This document shows positions 46,696-60,952 of a stretch of 64,000 bases of DNA, piece after piece. Where the stretch lies: the NCBI GenBank assembly GCA_019843655.1, contig JACDQD010000011.1, positions 9,280,604-9,344,603 of the forward strand. Direction: 5' to 3'. Within the stretch, counting starts at the first letter, position 1; each line of letters opens with the position of its first letter. Both the position numbers and the translations under genes were made by a program. Below the pieces are notes generated by a model, which had not been told where the DNA came from, did no database searches, and saw only the letters and a list, made by a program, of their open reading frames with translations. The DNA comes from Lethocerus indicus. Lineage: Eukaryota; Arthropoda; Insecta; Hemiptera; Belostomatidae.

Positions 46696-49600
46696 GGAGA
46701 TTTTACTGATATATATTTTGATGAGATGGATTTTGGATCCTTTTTTTGTGTAGTCCGTTTGCCGTAAGTAGCTGGATATGGAAGCGGAGCATTCCCCGAG
46801 CGGGGCCCCCACAGTGTTTATCCTCGTGGAACAATGACATAGTATGTTCGAATTTCACATTCATCCGTCCGTTCTCCTTTCACATGTGACGAAATTTATA
46901 ATTGGATACATGTCTAGTTTTAAGCCCTTGTATTTTTGTCCTAGTTTAAGAAGACCGTTTACCTGGATTATGCTTGAAAATTAGTTTTTAATTTCAACGA
47001 AACTTAATTTCTTTCTCAGGTATCATTTTCGCTGGTACTCAAATACTTCACTGAGTTAGTAATGGACGGAAGGAGTCTATTATTGCAAGAACGTTAAAAA
47101 TACGAGAATAGTAGGAACAGAGATATAGTAGGAATCCGAACCCTCAAGGATTTCCCTTGTATATATCTTGAACCGAAAAATTGTGAAACACGAAAGAAAC
47201 TTTATTTTTCGACAAAAACGACCTGTCTCTTATCTCACAATACCCGAATCCCTCGGCTTCAACTTAATTATCCGCAGTTATTCATTTTCAGCCGTTTATT
47301 CCCCGGCCGTCGGAGCCGCTCATGCAAATGCGGTCGGTTTAACTACAGGTTAGATTCGCTCGCCTGTATTCCCAAGTCGTGTAAATTATAATCTTTGACA
47401 GTCGGACACCTATGTACCGTAAATCACAGCCGAGTACAGTTACTCCTTTTAGACGTACACGACACTAAGGTTATTTCAACCATTTTTTTTTTCTTCGGTT
47501 ATTTAATTTAGATAATTTGAAACGAATGTCATTCAGTTTCGGAACGTTGAAATCCAATATGGGTTTTCATGTTTAAATTAGTCATATATTTTATAAAATC
47601 GATTGATAAAGCTTAAACTAAAATCTTAAAATAACATTGACCATATGGCTTCTATGTTCGATACTTGAATTCAGTGATTTTGATACAAGAATCTGATCCT
47701 CGCATGATAGCTTTTTAATTCATCGATGCGAAATTTAACTTAAAATGTTTGTTAACATGCCTGTCTGAACTCATTTGTAATCTTGTAAATGTAATTTTGT
47801 TTTATTGATAACAACTCGTTATATTTGAATCAACATCTGTACAAGATCGGCTTCTCCAGTTGGAGTCTAACCAAAATCCTGGGCCCACTTATAAATCGAG
47901 TTCTGAACGTCTCTTCAAATTCATATTTGCGGTCGCAAATTAATTTCATATCCGTATCGCGGTCCTCCCTTCCCCCCTCCCTTCGCCTGTCACTCCTTTC
48001 TATAAAACTTTACAAGTCCACCACGGAAACTAAAGTTTTCGAGACGGAGAGCAGAAGTTCGTCTCGCCGTCTTTTTTTGTCGGCTCTCCCGAGTCATTCC
48101 CAGAGAGTTATTGTTTCCCATCGTATTTTTTCCATTAAGTTTTCAAGATCCAACTTATATTGCGGGACGTCTCCTTCCGCCGCTGGAGATAATGGTTGCG
48201 GAAATAAACTTCTTGAAATTCCCGGGTTTTAAATTGAATATTGAGATCTCCGATACCGCGGCGGCAGTTGTGAGCGTGAAAAGCCGGAGTCGGTAACTTC
48301 GTTGATCCACATTTGAGATCAGTTGTCATATTTTAACATGATGGCGGGGGCATAGAAAAGCTCTTACTACTTCGACGGTGCTCTTAAAAATTTTAGAGTA
48401 ATACCGAAGCTTGATAGAATCCGAGGGTTCGATTCCCACACATCCCACGAATTGTAAGTTGGAATAGACACAATTTCCTTGAATAACTATTCTTTTTTTT
48501 TAAGTCGAATCTCTGGATTCAATGTGTCTTCAAGTACCTTGAAAATATTTTCAAGATAATGACTAATTGATAGGAGACTAGTGAGAAAGTATTGAGAAAA
48601 ATCTAGTGCTGCAATTACCAACTGCTGTTAGTTGAGAAAGGATAATTCTATCCAATTTTGCTGCAATGTATAACTGCTCTTATTTTATAAATAATTTCTT
48701 GAAATTTTGTAATATTACTTTTTTAGACTTGTATGTGAAATGATTAAATTGAATTTTGTTGTTGATGATTCCAAATTGGCTTTTTTCATCAGCCACTCAG
48801 AATATCGAATTCCCGGCTTAAATCAAGGTCCGGAAGTCGGCAACAGATTCGTACATCTAGAGAGCTGGCGTACTAATGGCCCCTCATCCCTACTGATTGC
48901 CGAAGCGAGTCTGGCAATCATAAAAGAAATTTACCGATTGGGCGAACGATAAAATCCTGGCGTATAATTTAAAGTTCTACAAATTCCGAACGAATTCAGG
49001 ACCGTTAAGGACCGGATTTATGTATCAATCCGAGGTAAGGAGATTAAACGTTGCGACGGTCGAATACGGTATGTAATTCGGTTTGTAATTTTTCTCCCTT
49101 ATAAATGGCCGTAGAACGGGTTGGAGGGGGGGAGAGGGTTTTAATTTTAACCGAAGACGTTCGGGATTTTCACTTTGCCGACGGTTAATTGCGGGCAAAG
49201 ACGGGAGCGACGACTACTCTCTCTGGTACAGGGAAATTTATGGGCCGGAAAGTGCATTAATGGAAATTACCGCGGGGAAATAACTATCAAGTCCGAAGAC
49301 GGTTATACGGTTCGGAGAAGATTTAATGCCGGAATCCGAGTAAACAACGTGGAAAAAAGTTGAGTTTATCCGTATCCATTTATGAACGACCGGAAGTTCA
49401 ATTCAGATTCAGCGAAAATAGTGTTATGGAGTGAAGTTAATTTATACGGCGAAGGGTCAATCCGTGCTGTGCTAGATCGGTTTCGTGTTCTCGCCAGCGT
49501 CATTAATATTTTGTCTATGTTTTAAAATGCTTATTTTACCGGAAATATAATAAATATATAATAATACCTAAATATCCGCTAATTTTGAAAATTCCGCGAT

Positions 49601-52600
49601 ACACTATTGGCGAGGGAGGACCAATAAGGTTTCTTGAACCCGTCGCGAAGGTGGTCACGCGCCATCTTTTGTCACCGTGGCGCAGTTTGAGCGCCGAAAT
49701 ACGTTTTTACGACCGGCCCGTATTTTCCGTCCCGAGAGATACAACTAGCCGGGTTAAATCAACCGCAGACCCATATCCGTTGTTTAGGCCCGTTCGATTC
49801 CCCCCGACCGAACCCGCGGTAAATCACAGTTATTATTGCAGTTACATGTATTAATAGCTCCTGGCAAGTTTCTATCGCGTCCGAGGCCGGTTCCTCCCCG
49901 ATGACTGATACCCGGCTCTTATTCTCGGCCCCATTCCCCGAAGTCCTTCGGAGGGAGGGGGTGGGGCCTCTTGTAAATCTTGCTTAGTGGTTTGGGCCAC
50001 TTCTTTCGCCGCGGCGTCGGAACGTCCGCTCTCCTTGAGTGGCCGTCTGCGGAACTGAAGATTTATCTGAACTGCGAATGTGTATTGGAGCTTGGAAAGC
50101 CTTAAAGTCTTAACGGACTTATGTCTTTTGTCGTGGACTGCTATGTCGGCCGAAGGATATAGATTTTTTTGCCGAATAGACGAAAAAGTGAGTCTTACGA
50201 CATGCAGAATAGTTCTTAAGCTTTAAGAATTTGAATTTTGAAGTGGACGGCTGTGAAACAACCCTTCCTGTAAATTGTGTGAGCTCTGTAAAGTGCTCCC
50301 GTAATATTTTTTTAAAAATTTTTATTTGCTCCCGTAATAGCGTTTCGTGTTCAAAATCATATTTATTACCAAACTTAGTTTCATATGTTTAATCTCTCGC
50401 CACGAAGTTAATGTTCCGTTTTCTGCCCCGTTGCCGTTAGCATATACAACGGAAACCTAAATGATATATTACTATACTTCACGAACCCAATGAGGGATGC
50501 ATGAGCCTGTCTTGAAATATTTATTTATGCTAACACAACCGGAATAAGCGCGTGTACCGTACGGACGTGTTGCGCTATAAATCGGTCGATCCCAACTTTG
50601 GGGATCTTAGAATTTATGCACTTCACCGACGGACGGTCGTTTTTCCCCAATTATATCACAGCCGACAAGCATTTTAAATTGGTATTATTTTTCGTTGCGT
50701 GCATAATCCTTATTACCACTTAACCTCCTCCACCGAAACCGGTCCCACCCGAAAAGACTGTATTAGCAAGTGTGAGTAAGAAAAAACAATTAAAAAAAAA
50801 GGCTCCTGCAACTCAGGCAGAACGATACTAAGCAACGTGACAGCCCCCAGATATTAAAGCCGAATATTTATTTAGCGGCATTGTCTCGAGGAGGGACCCT
50901 ACAATTTGGTGTGTCCCGGGCGGTACGGTCCCCCTTTTGTGCGCCGCCCAGATTGTAGATAATACAAGTTTGAAGGTGCATCCACGTGATATTAACCGGG
51001 GCCCCAACTCGATACCCCGTTGTTGTCGTAGAAACTTTGCCGGTTTCCCCGGCCCCAAAGTTAACTCTGCCCGTTTTATTGATGGGCATGTGATAACATT
51101 ATTAATTTCATCGAAATCATATTTACTCAGGGAAGACTCTGGACGAAGACTGGATAAGGTCAACATAAATGATTCGGCCTCATCGTAAAATGAATGGAAT
51201 GAACATAAATGCGTTCATTTGTTATTTGTCTAGGAACTATGTTTCGCTTGGTTAGATTCTAAATATTTCTCGGGGCAGAAATCGGTTCGAACGGGAATAG
51301 GGAGAAGGGGACCGAACCGAGGGGAATTTAATAACTCGAATTAAAGCTGTATTGTGGGGGGAGGATGCGAGAGTTCTCACCCTAACAAAAGTGTAGCCGT
51401 TGTGTGGGAGAGGGGACAGTACCGGTACCGGTATCGTAGCCCGTTTGTTCTCCGTATCAAGACATTAGACCGCCGGTCGGGCCGGAATGAGCCGGAGAAA
51501 TGCGACTAATTAAGGGGATCTGCGGATACAAAGTTGCGCCTTATCCGCAGGAGCACGATCCAGGAAGAAGCTGTTGGGGCGGTCGCGGGCGTATAATTAA
51601 TTGGGGAGCTGTTAAAATTAAATTGCGAGGTAAATTCAATGCTCACACGCGGACCCACACATATATATACTGAACGTACGGATATTTTAAAATCAAAATA
51701 TTGTTTATTCTTGAAATAATATACGCGATAATATTGATTAATACTTTTATAAATGTCCCCCTCTTAAAACTAAATGTACGTGATAATTATATCATACAAA
51801 AACTACAAATATTAGTATTATTATTGTTGTTGTTTTAAATAACTGTCTGATAACTAAAAATTAGAGACTTCTTGCTTGATGGTCCGCGAGGGTTTGGAAC
51901 GCCACAGCCGAAACCGGTTTAGTGACAGCCCAAACTTAGCGGGCGGGGACAGAGGGGAAAGAGACCTATGTTTAAATATCGTCAGTGCAACCGCGTTAGT
52001 AATTCGCTATAATTTCACTGTTGTGTTTTACGACGACGGTTACAGTATAATGAAATAATAATTGACGTAAATGTTCTTCGCTGACTCCATTTCACGGCTT
52101 ATTTTTAATTATATGTCATACGTTGTTTTCTTACTGAGTCATTGCGCATTCACGGAAATAAGACCACCGACCGATGTAAGATTTCAGTCCATTCGCAGCT
52201 TTGTTACAATTACAGTAATTTCACCTCCGCGCACCCGTCAAGTCGTTAACTTAATAGGCACCGTCTTCGTCAAGTGTTTTGTTCCTCAGGAGCCCAGCAA
52301 TTACCGGAGCGGCTCGAAGTGACGCCATAAAAGAAACCCCATAAAAGGCAATAAACGGTAATAAAACGTTTACAAATCCCGAGGCCGGTGTGAGACCTTT
52401 TTTTTCCCCCGGGGCACTTCAATAAACTTTTATTCGACCGCGGCCGGTCTTCGATCGTCGTTATTAAGTTGTTCGACTGTGCAGTTACTTGTGCGTTAAA
52501 ATTTTACGCGGGGCAATAAATTTGGGGCCAATTTCGCGTTTTATGAATCTCACTGTGTACGACTGCGAACTGTACAAAATACTAACTAAATAATTAGCTT

Positions 52601-52930
52601 TATATTCCATTCTAGAGAATCTACTCAGATTCAACCTCTACATAAAATAGGTCATAACTCTTCTTGACTATATTTCTCATTGACCAACGGTTTGAAATAA
52701 TTCATTATAACACCTAATAGACAGACCATAAATTACATTCACTATTAGGCTACGTTTCCTCATTTAAAAGAAAATTTATTATTTATCTATAATATTACAT
52801 ATCTATCTATAATAATATTATTAGGTTTATCAGTTTCAATATTTCCTTCGTTTTACAATATTTAGATATAACTTTCTTTATAACTAAGGCAGTTATAACT
52901 CATGGCAGAATCCGACCGCAATATTGAGCC
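46696..52930. other. Mixed sequence with GC-rich blocks, nothing firmly identified
   Basis: GC-rich blocks lie at about 49580-50040, 50880-51080 and 51230-51600. The 135-codon frame at 47825-48232 is Ser/Leu/Arg-rich without a motif. An acceptor-like TTTCTTTCTCAG ends at 47019, followed by GTATCA. An 18-bp palindrome lies at 48538-48555, and a 13-bp direct repeat flanks an A/T-only insert at 50294-50339. Confidence 0.45.
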
Positions 52931-53016
52931 CACGATGAAGAGGAATAAATTAATTCCGAAGTTAATTTTATAGAAACAGTAAATAGGCAGTATTGAGAGC
53001 AAACCTTTCACACATA
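52931..53016 (+). repeat. Dispersed repeat DR1, diverged copy
   Basis: CACGATGAAGAGGAATAAAT, TAATTCCGAAGTTAATTTTA and GGCAGTATTGAGAGCAAAC followed by CTTTCACACAT align in order with the copies at 15664 and 54985. The middle (AGAACCAG in others) is degraded. The GGCAGTATTGAGAGCA block is identical to the copy at 54985. Confidence 0.7.
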
Positions 53017-54984
53017 ATGAAGAAGATAAAATGAACTAAAAAATCAATTGAGTTCCTATTATATCCTAATGGGAATAGGACGAGTATGTCATTAGAGGAC
53101 AATGCGATTTCATTATATTCGGAGAACGAGTCCCCCGACTCTTTGGATCTATTGTTGGTATCTATATTGGGCTCATGAGGAAGAAGGGTTTTCGGGAGGT
53201 CGTATGTGAATCCGGGCGGAACCCGTGAGATACAGGGCCGGAAGAGCACAATAGTCATAGGGCAATAAGTTCCCGATTTGGTCCACCCCCCACCCCCGAA
53301 GCCCACCGAAAGCTTTCCTTATCTCCACCCCCCTCCCTTACGTAGAATATTCTACATCTATAGCATAATGCATTCCACGGGGCCCGAATTCGTTTCTCAC
53401 CGCTGAGAAACCTTCGTTCGGAAAATTCTCAACAGTCATCGGAATAAATAAGCAACTAAAAGAATTAGTAACTAAAAATACTGTTATACTAATTAATATA
53501 TTATTTAATAACGGTGGTTATTAATACTTTCGCGGTATCGTGCATTATCGGAGGACGTTCCCACTCCTTGATCCGTTGAGAGCGCTTAGGTTTAGTTCCG
53601 AGAAAATATTGACATGCTGTACCTAGGGGATTCCTTTCACATATACCAAGTTTAATCGGGTGTAATAAATATGTACATAAGATCGTCGTTATCATTCCGT
53701 TAGGAATGTGAGGTATTTCGTAGGGCCTAGAGGAAGTACCTTGTCAGCACTCTTTTACTAATTAATCCTATCCTTACAATTCTGAAAATATTTCATCCCA
53801 TAGGATGAATTCAACGGTCCTGAATTGAAGTAAAGTAACTGGGATCAGAACTGGGCCGGGGCGACCCCGGTTCGTTTCGCTGTAATTGACGGGGCTTCAA
53901 CGTCTCCGCTGCTAATTGGTATCAAAGGGACAGGGAAAATATAATGCAGTTTGATTGAAAAGAAAAACCTTACATCCGTTGTGTAATGATGATGATTGGG
54001 AACGCTGTTTAAAATAACAAGGTATACCCAGTAATGGGCGGTCGCTGATTTTTTGCTACAATATCTGATTTATGAACTTTCAAATCTCGTTAGAAATAAG
54101 CCAATCTACTATTACTGAAAGTCACACGTTTACCTATTTCAAATATACATAATTAAAATTAAAGCTAATAATTAATGTTAAATTTAAATTGATTCAGGGT
54201 TAATGGCAATGGGTTTGTTTCTAACTATCGGGAACAGATCATATATATATGCTTATTCTCTATATAACCTGTTGGGTCATATTTTACCTTCTATACCTAT
54301 TTAAATCATGATTCATACCCTCTCAGAACACAGACCGTTCCAGTAATTTAAAAAAAAATTCTATAAATTTATGGCGTTTTAAGTACATTCATTCCCAACG
54401 TCTCATTGAATCCCAACAGTTTTTACGTGAATTCATCGAATCGAGTTTCTGGAATGACGATTTCAGTACTGCGGCGTATGCTGGAAATCCTGCATTGTTG
54501 CGACGTTGTTTTCCGATCGGAAGCGAAAAGATGTCACCGCCACATCAGTTCACCCACCCCGCGACAGCGCAATTGGGACCGTGAAAACAACTATTCGGGC
54601 TCGTTATTTCCCATGGGGTGTGATCGGGGGGCCGGAACCAAGCGAGATAACGGGGGTGCCTCCGAGGCAGGGTTCCCCGGGCCTATAAATTTCCCCATCT
54701 GAGGTTTCGCCCGGTTAAAATATATTAAGGATCTCCCTCGGGAATTGATATTCCCGATTATTTATAAGTGCGCGTGATAAAGCCGGGAAAACAAGCCGAA
54801 TTCTACGGCCTTGTTGCTTGTTCCGTGCCGTAACAGAATTAAGTCCCTTAGGAGACGGGGTTATCAATTTTCTTGAGCGCTTGATAAACGATTGATAATA
54901 GAGAGGCGTTATTACTGCGTTAGGTTACGATTATTACATTATAAGGCAGACCAATATATATTTTATAATCCATAACGAAGATTC
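53017..54984. other. AT-rich sequence with C-rich tract and GC-rich block (about 54520-54720)
   Basis: C-rich tracts lie at 53283-53297 and 53325-53337, and a 14-bp palindrome GTAGAATATTCTAC at 53342-53355. Open frames are up to 112 codons; the longest overlaps the DR1 copy and is unrecognised. Confidence 0.5.
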
Positions 54985-55076
54985 GCGGGGAGAAACCAAG
55001 GGTAAGAATAAGACCACGATGAGAAACAACTTAATTCAGAATTTAAGGCTAAAGAACCAGGCAGTATTGAGAGCAT
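54985..55076 (+). repeat. Dispersed repeat DR1, best-preserved copy
   Basis: It contains the full DR1 core without the eight-base insertion of copy 1: GCGGGGAGAAACCAAGGG, AAGAATAAGACCACGATGAG, TTCAGAATTTAAGGCTAAAG, AACCAGGCAGTATTGAGAGC. One frame through it reads KNKTTMRNNLIQNLRLKNQ; the copy at 16711 gives a similar KTKTTLKK...LRLKN in the same alignment frame. The family may thus derive from a coding segment of a larger element. No tail, terminal repeat or target duplication was identified. Confidence 0.75.
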
Positions 55077-58000
55077 TATGTTTTACAATAATGGTCATAA
55101 TGTTTATTCCCCTTTGTCGATTCATAATTAAAATTTCCCTGTATTTATCAAGTAACGTGAATATTCCCGTTGGGTGTCTTCTTTTACGTAATAAATCGCG
55201 GCCCAGCAGAGAGGGCGAGCGGTTTTATTTACACCGATTTGTACATAACGTATCGTCCGTAATGGGCGCCGTATATTCTCCTCTACGGGATGGGGATGGG
55301 GGGGGGTTTGAGTAATAGATTCGCGCTATAAGCGGGCTCTCCTCCCTTAGCGATACTGATACCAATGGAAAAGGGGGACTCTGTTATCCGGACGTGGGCC
55401 AAGATTGTGTTCAGGACCTCCTATGAATACATTGGATCCCATATCTGTTATTGGTACCGTACCCCGCTCGTCCCACATTTCTCTGTATCGTTCATCTCCC
55501 TCCCCCTCGAATCCGATTGGCTCCCGCCCTAGTATACACTTGTAAAACGATTTCCTTGTCCGGCAAAGTGATACGATCCGGGGGAGGCGGGAAATTTTAT
55601 AAACCTAGAAATTTATTTAGTGTTTTCTACCTTTTTCTAGTTTTTTTCGTAACCAAAGTAAATTAACGCGCAATTTTTTAAAATATTCGATAGAGGTGGC
55701 TGGTTGATTGTCGCGAGAAATATTTTATTAAACAAGTATTAATTTTACTTTTCCCTTCATACTTATTGATTATATGCATTGATATATATTATTTAGATTT
55801 CAGTTTTATTCTGTTACTAGAAATAACATAATTATTACTGTCAACATAAGTAAAAGAAGTACCAAACAATTTTTAAGTTAAATTTTCGTTCATTCATTTA
55901 TTGTTAATATATTTATTTATATTTCATTGTGGATTTAGGGTATTTAGATGGTCTGTTTGCGGTCGAATGTTTCATTATTGTTATGATCAAAATGACCGTT
56001 CCCCGGAAGTAATAATTGTAGTTCCGGCTTCGGCTTCCAAACGAATCCAGTATTTTGTACGGTTATCCCATTTCTCCGCTCAATCCCAGCCGGGGAATGC
56101 TCCAAGTTCGGAGGCAGAAGTTAGACCGCATGCTAACCCTGATATATCATCAACCCTTCAGCAGGATGAGCTTCAGCGAACATCTGTTGCATAGTCTCCG
56201 TCCAATACGGAGTCCACGTCTACAAAACGGAAACGGGTTACGACTTCCGATCTTTACTCACTTTGAGGCTGCGGGCGAACTGGATCGCGCGGACTATTAT
56301 TTTCAAAGGGTTTTCGACGTATTCAAACGACCGGATGCCATAATATCTTGTTACTTTAAGTCGAGTTTCGATCTCATTATTCCCAAAGAAACTGAGCGTA
56401 ATATAAACTTATTGGCCATTGGATATTGGAATTTGTAATAACCAAGTAATATTTTGATAGTATAGAGTAATTATAAAAACTAGTGAAATAAAAAAAGTGG
56501 CTGTATATATATGGTCTAGGAATATCCTTTCGAAACTTTAAAAATAGTATTTCATCCAACTTCTATATTTATTTTTGAATGGTCACATTCAAAGGTTGCC
56601 GATCCCTGCTGTAACAGTAACCGCAACTAACAAGAGTCTACTGGACCGTTCTAATTATTAAATTGCATTCAAGTCTCTAGTGCGACCGGTCCCATACAAG
56701 TCTTCAAGAACTACTTTGCCCAGTTCGAACTTAGAATAGTAACGGCCGAACTTAAATGATTTTATTATGGTCTTCTCCTCGGGGAGTTCCAACTTTTCAG
56801 GTTTCTCCCATCTACTTCTCCCGATACGCGCAGCCCCTCCGTTCCGGGTTTCCATGTCGGGAAGGCATTAAACTTAAATCTGCCGAATCCAATCTGCGCC
56901 CCATAGAACGCCGCCGGGCCGTAAATTTCCATTTAATCGTCCGGCCGTAAATAAAGGCGGACTTTGTTCTTGATGAGGACAAACGCTGGAAACCGGTCTA
57001 GGCCTAGGCCGGACACGCGACCCGTGACATATCACGGAAACGTATCTGTGCGACACGATTTACCCTCGCAGTCCTTTTCCCCCATCTTTGTTAAAATAAA
57101 TTCCTTTGCGGCTGAGCCATGATAATTTTCATAACTAAAGCCTAATTATAATTTGTCGATCGTTATATGGCATTAAGCATAATGGAACATTGAAACTATG
57201 CAAATTGTAGTGTCTTTATAATAACATAAAAATAATATTTGTAGAATAAGTAAAATTTTAGCTACTAAATAAACAAATTATGTACCAAATGTAAATCGTT
57301 CTACTGTTCTACAACAGAGAGGTTGTCAATAAAATACGAAAGGATAAATCACTAAAAAAAAACCAGGACAGATTTACAGAAAAATGGTCATAAAAGACTC
57401 AGCATGAGACAGCAGAGGAAATGATATAAATCAGATATATGTAGATTATAATTCTTTCTCATTTATATTCCAACGTATCTGGTTTAAATTCACGACCGGT
57501 CTGCGCCGTATGTAAATCTCCATGTTGCCGATTTTTACCTTCAAACGATAATGATATTATTTACGATAAGGACTGTATCGTTATTGAATTTTATTAGTGT
57601 TTTCATCCTAATATCGAAAGGAGACCGTTTCTCATGTTTTTTTTATTGAGCTGCGCGTACACAGCGAATCGAGCTCGAGTTTCTGATTATATAGGGTTGA
57701 GCCGCCGGCTAAAATAGCAGAATTAATCTTGGCCATAACGCAAGATAGAGAGGTTGGATTTAACATATACCAACATATGTAAAGGAAGGCTCGTAATTAA
57801 TATTTATGATTATTGAGCCGCCCTCGGAGGTTGTTTATGCGGGGAGGATTTAACTACCGTCGGTGGCTATACCGGTATTGGGTTGAGTCAAATTTAAATG
57901 CGGTAGTTTTCTAATAGAAGCAGCCGACTTGTGGCTTTAGAATTTATCACGATTTGCATTATTATATTTATTCATGGAGGCATTCAAGCAACAGATCAGT

Positions 58001-60952
58001 GCACTGGAGGCTCGTGTCAAGGGCTCAATATTTATTTCCTGTCGAAGGAAATCCTGCCGTAGGATCTTATTCCGGCACTTTGACGCCTACAATTTCTACT
58101 AGTTCCTACCCTATCGTCTCTATTAGTATTCGGTCCGGTGGCATTATTTCGAATTTGACCATCGGCATTCGCAGGGGTGTGAATAATTAGCGAGGTTTTT
58201 CGTTTCTTCTGCGCGTAGTCGCCGATCGTCCGAGGCGACTGAAAAATGGCGTACACAGGCCGGAATCCGCCGCGACAAGGGATCCCTCCGCCGCTCAGAA
58301 TAAATCCAGCCCTACCCTAATAACTCTCGGTCTCCGGACGTATAAGAGTCGGGCCTACAGAATTAATATCACATTATCGCGTATTTATTGCTACGCCGGG
58401 CCCGTGTCACTCGCTTTTTCCCGGGGTCGGTTCGCGTAAACTGGTTCGGAATTCATTTGAATCTCAAGTGGCGTAATTTTTAAGCGCCCTCTCGCGGATT
58501 AATGCCCTCCTTCCCGTATTCTTGTCGCGTTATGTTTCTTTCAAAACATTTGTTTTGTCAGAAAATAGATCGCGTATAATAGGCAGGGACGAATAACGCG
58601 AGCGAAGCCGAGTCCGTTAATCGGGGAAGTTAAATTGAGCTTGCCAAGAATATAACGACTCGAATCCACATTCTAAGTGTTCGTTTGTCACAAAATTAAT
58701 AACAAAACGCTCTCAGTTGTTTTCTTGTTAAAATATTAATATTTGTACAAAATACGTTCATTATTTTTAAAAATAAATTTCCGTTTATTAAATCAAGAGA
58801 TTAAAAAAATAAAACAATCCTATATTAAGAAGAATGGATTCTACACGTCACAAAATTTTATATCTAGGATTTTTATTTGTAATGCAAGTGTATAAAGTGT
58901 AAAATGAGTTATTTCATTTCCGAACGACCGTGTGATGTTAAAAAACTGTCCGGACGCTTGCTCTCTGCTTTGGTCAGGGGACTTGACGTGTGGGACATTG
59001 GAGAGGTCGGGACGCGCCGATATAAATCCACTCGTGTAGCGGCCAGGTACTCGGTTTCACCGCTGTCCACAAGGCCCGCTCGTCTCATCCGACAGAATTA
59101 ATGCCTATTTGAACGCCGGGCAACTCATATTATTTTTTTACCGTTCCCCTTTAACGTCCGCGTTTATCTCCTCGAAAGCGTACAAGCTTTGGACGGGCAA
59201 AGCTGTGCACTTAATAACGGCTTAAATCGTCCACCTGAAAAGTACGGCCCGATTTAAAATGTCAGCGATAAGCGATATGTAGCCGTTACATATTTCTGAA
59301 GTGTGTTTCGAAATTCTCTTTTTCGTGCGTTACCTCACCGTTTTCAATATCGATGTACGATATTATTTTGGTAAATACCGATTCGGAATGCTTCCATAGA
59401 AGAATGCGCTTTGAGCGCTTTTATAATTTCTGCGTATATAGACCTGCGAACTCCAGTAAGCCTAACCCCGGAGCAGTAACTCGGTTATCAAACTGAAAAT
59501 ATAATTAGTTTCAGAAATTAATTCATAATACAATTCCCTTTGGTGACTTAAAGATTAATGTTTAATCCCGCATTTAGTTCTTGGCAATCTTTCGTCTGTT
59601 TCAACCTTGTCACTTTGCGGTGCCTTTCTTGTAATATACAAGTAATTTCGTGACTTCTAAAGGAAAAACCGTGAAATATAATGGTGCATACGAAACTGAT
59701 CCCTTATTCGGGGTTAATTACGTGTTTATATACATAGTTTGTTGTGAAGGACACAAATTGTATATTTTATGCAGCACTGGCTCCGGGACCCGCCTAATGT
59801 ACCGGAAGGGACACTGTCGTGCCCGAATATGATGTATCACGCCCTAGGTTCTCCTTCAATCGTCTTAATACTTTTTCGGATCTGTCGCCAGAAATTTGTC
59901 AACTCTTTGTCCCCAAGTCAAATTTAAAAATTCAAATCTCTAATCCGTTTGTTAACTATGGTTAGACAACATAGAGTTCCGGTATAAAAAGGTTTAACGG
60001 TACCCATCGCTTAAAGTTGGCAATTAATATCCAGGATCTTGTGTGTGATTTTAATTCTACTGAACCACTGAAAAATTACTCTTTGGGGTAATCATGAATT
60101 TGTTGTCACCCATTCATTAGTTATTTTCCATTCAAAAAAGAAACGGAATCAGCCATTAGTATATTGAATTATCCAATATTAAGGAACAAACTTCTTAATT
60201 GAGTAGACTCCGGCATTCCTATACGTCCTACGCTAGTTTTTTGCATATTTCTTTCGGCCCGGCTAATAATCTGGAGCGCAGTGTAAATTATGTGATTAAA
60301 ATAATAAGGGACAAGGTTCGCGTGCACGGAATTGGCTGTTAGCCATAGTCAGAAGTAAATAGAAAAATAGTCTGGTCATACTTGAAGTATTTATACTAAT
60401 ACACAGGTTTGCATTATACCAAGTTGATATAACAAGTATGACGCGAGGGATTTTGAATACCTTGGTTCTTGCGACATGAAACGCGCGAAAATGTATAGAA
60501 AATAAAAACTATGGCTTACTCCTTTTAGCAATAGTGTATTGCATTATTGTTACTATCCTATTTATATTCGAGTGAAGCGTTTCGGCGAATTTCTGCGGTC
60601 CCTACCAATATATTCCTGAGCGCGCCGAAGCAATATAATAATCTTCTCGGACCATTGAGCGATTTCTGGTGGAAAAAAGTTTCTTTTTACCTTCGCGTTG
60701 TCTTCCCCTATTGTTTATTGGCCTAGTGGAACCCGGGACAAGTGAAACTTTTCCAACTATTCACCCTCAATTCAGCGTCCTTTCCCCAACTCTCGTAGTG
60801 GAAGAACTTCTTTGCGTTGAAATACGAACATCCACGGTCAATTTGTCGACGTTATAATTCGAACAAGATTATTCATGAATTTCTTGAATCTAGTCAGTTC
60901 GAAAAAACTTCGACGGACTGTATCAATTTCAGTTTCCTAGCGTCCCGTCAGA
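55077..60952. other. Mixed sequence with GC-rich blocks, nothing firmly identified
   Basis: G-runs at 55287-55306 (GGG-AT-GGGG-AT-G9) could form a quadruplex. GC-rich blocks lie at about 56780-57030 and 58200-58640. Overlapping frames at 55901-56194 and 56055-56438 are unrecognised. The palindromic word TAGGCCTAGGCC lies near 56999. Confidence 0.45.

Noticed and set aside
47825..48232. 135-codon Ser/Arg-rich frame
   Set aside because: The composition reflects a pyrimidine-rich GC block. A second overlapping frame is also open and there is no motif.
48425..48450. GGTTCGATTCC, a tRNA B-box-like word
   Set aside because: No A box at the right distance and no cloverleaf. The flanking T-stem has a mismatch and no acceptor stem can be formed.
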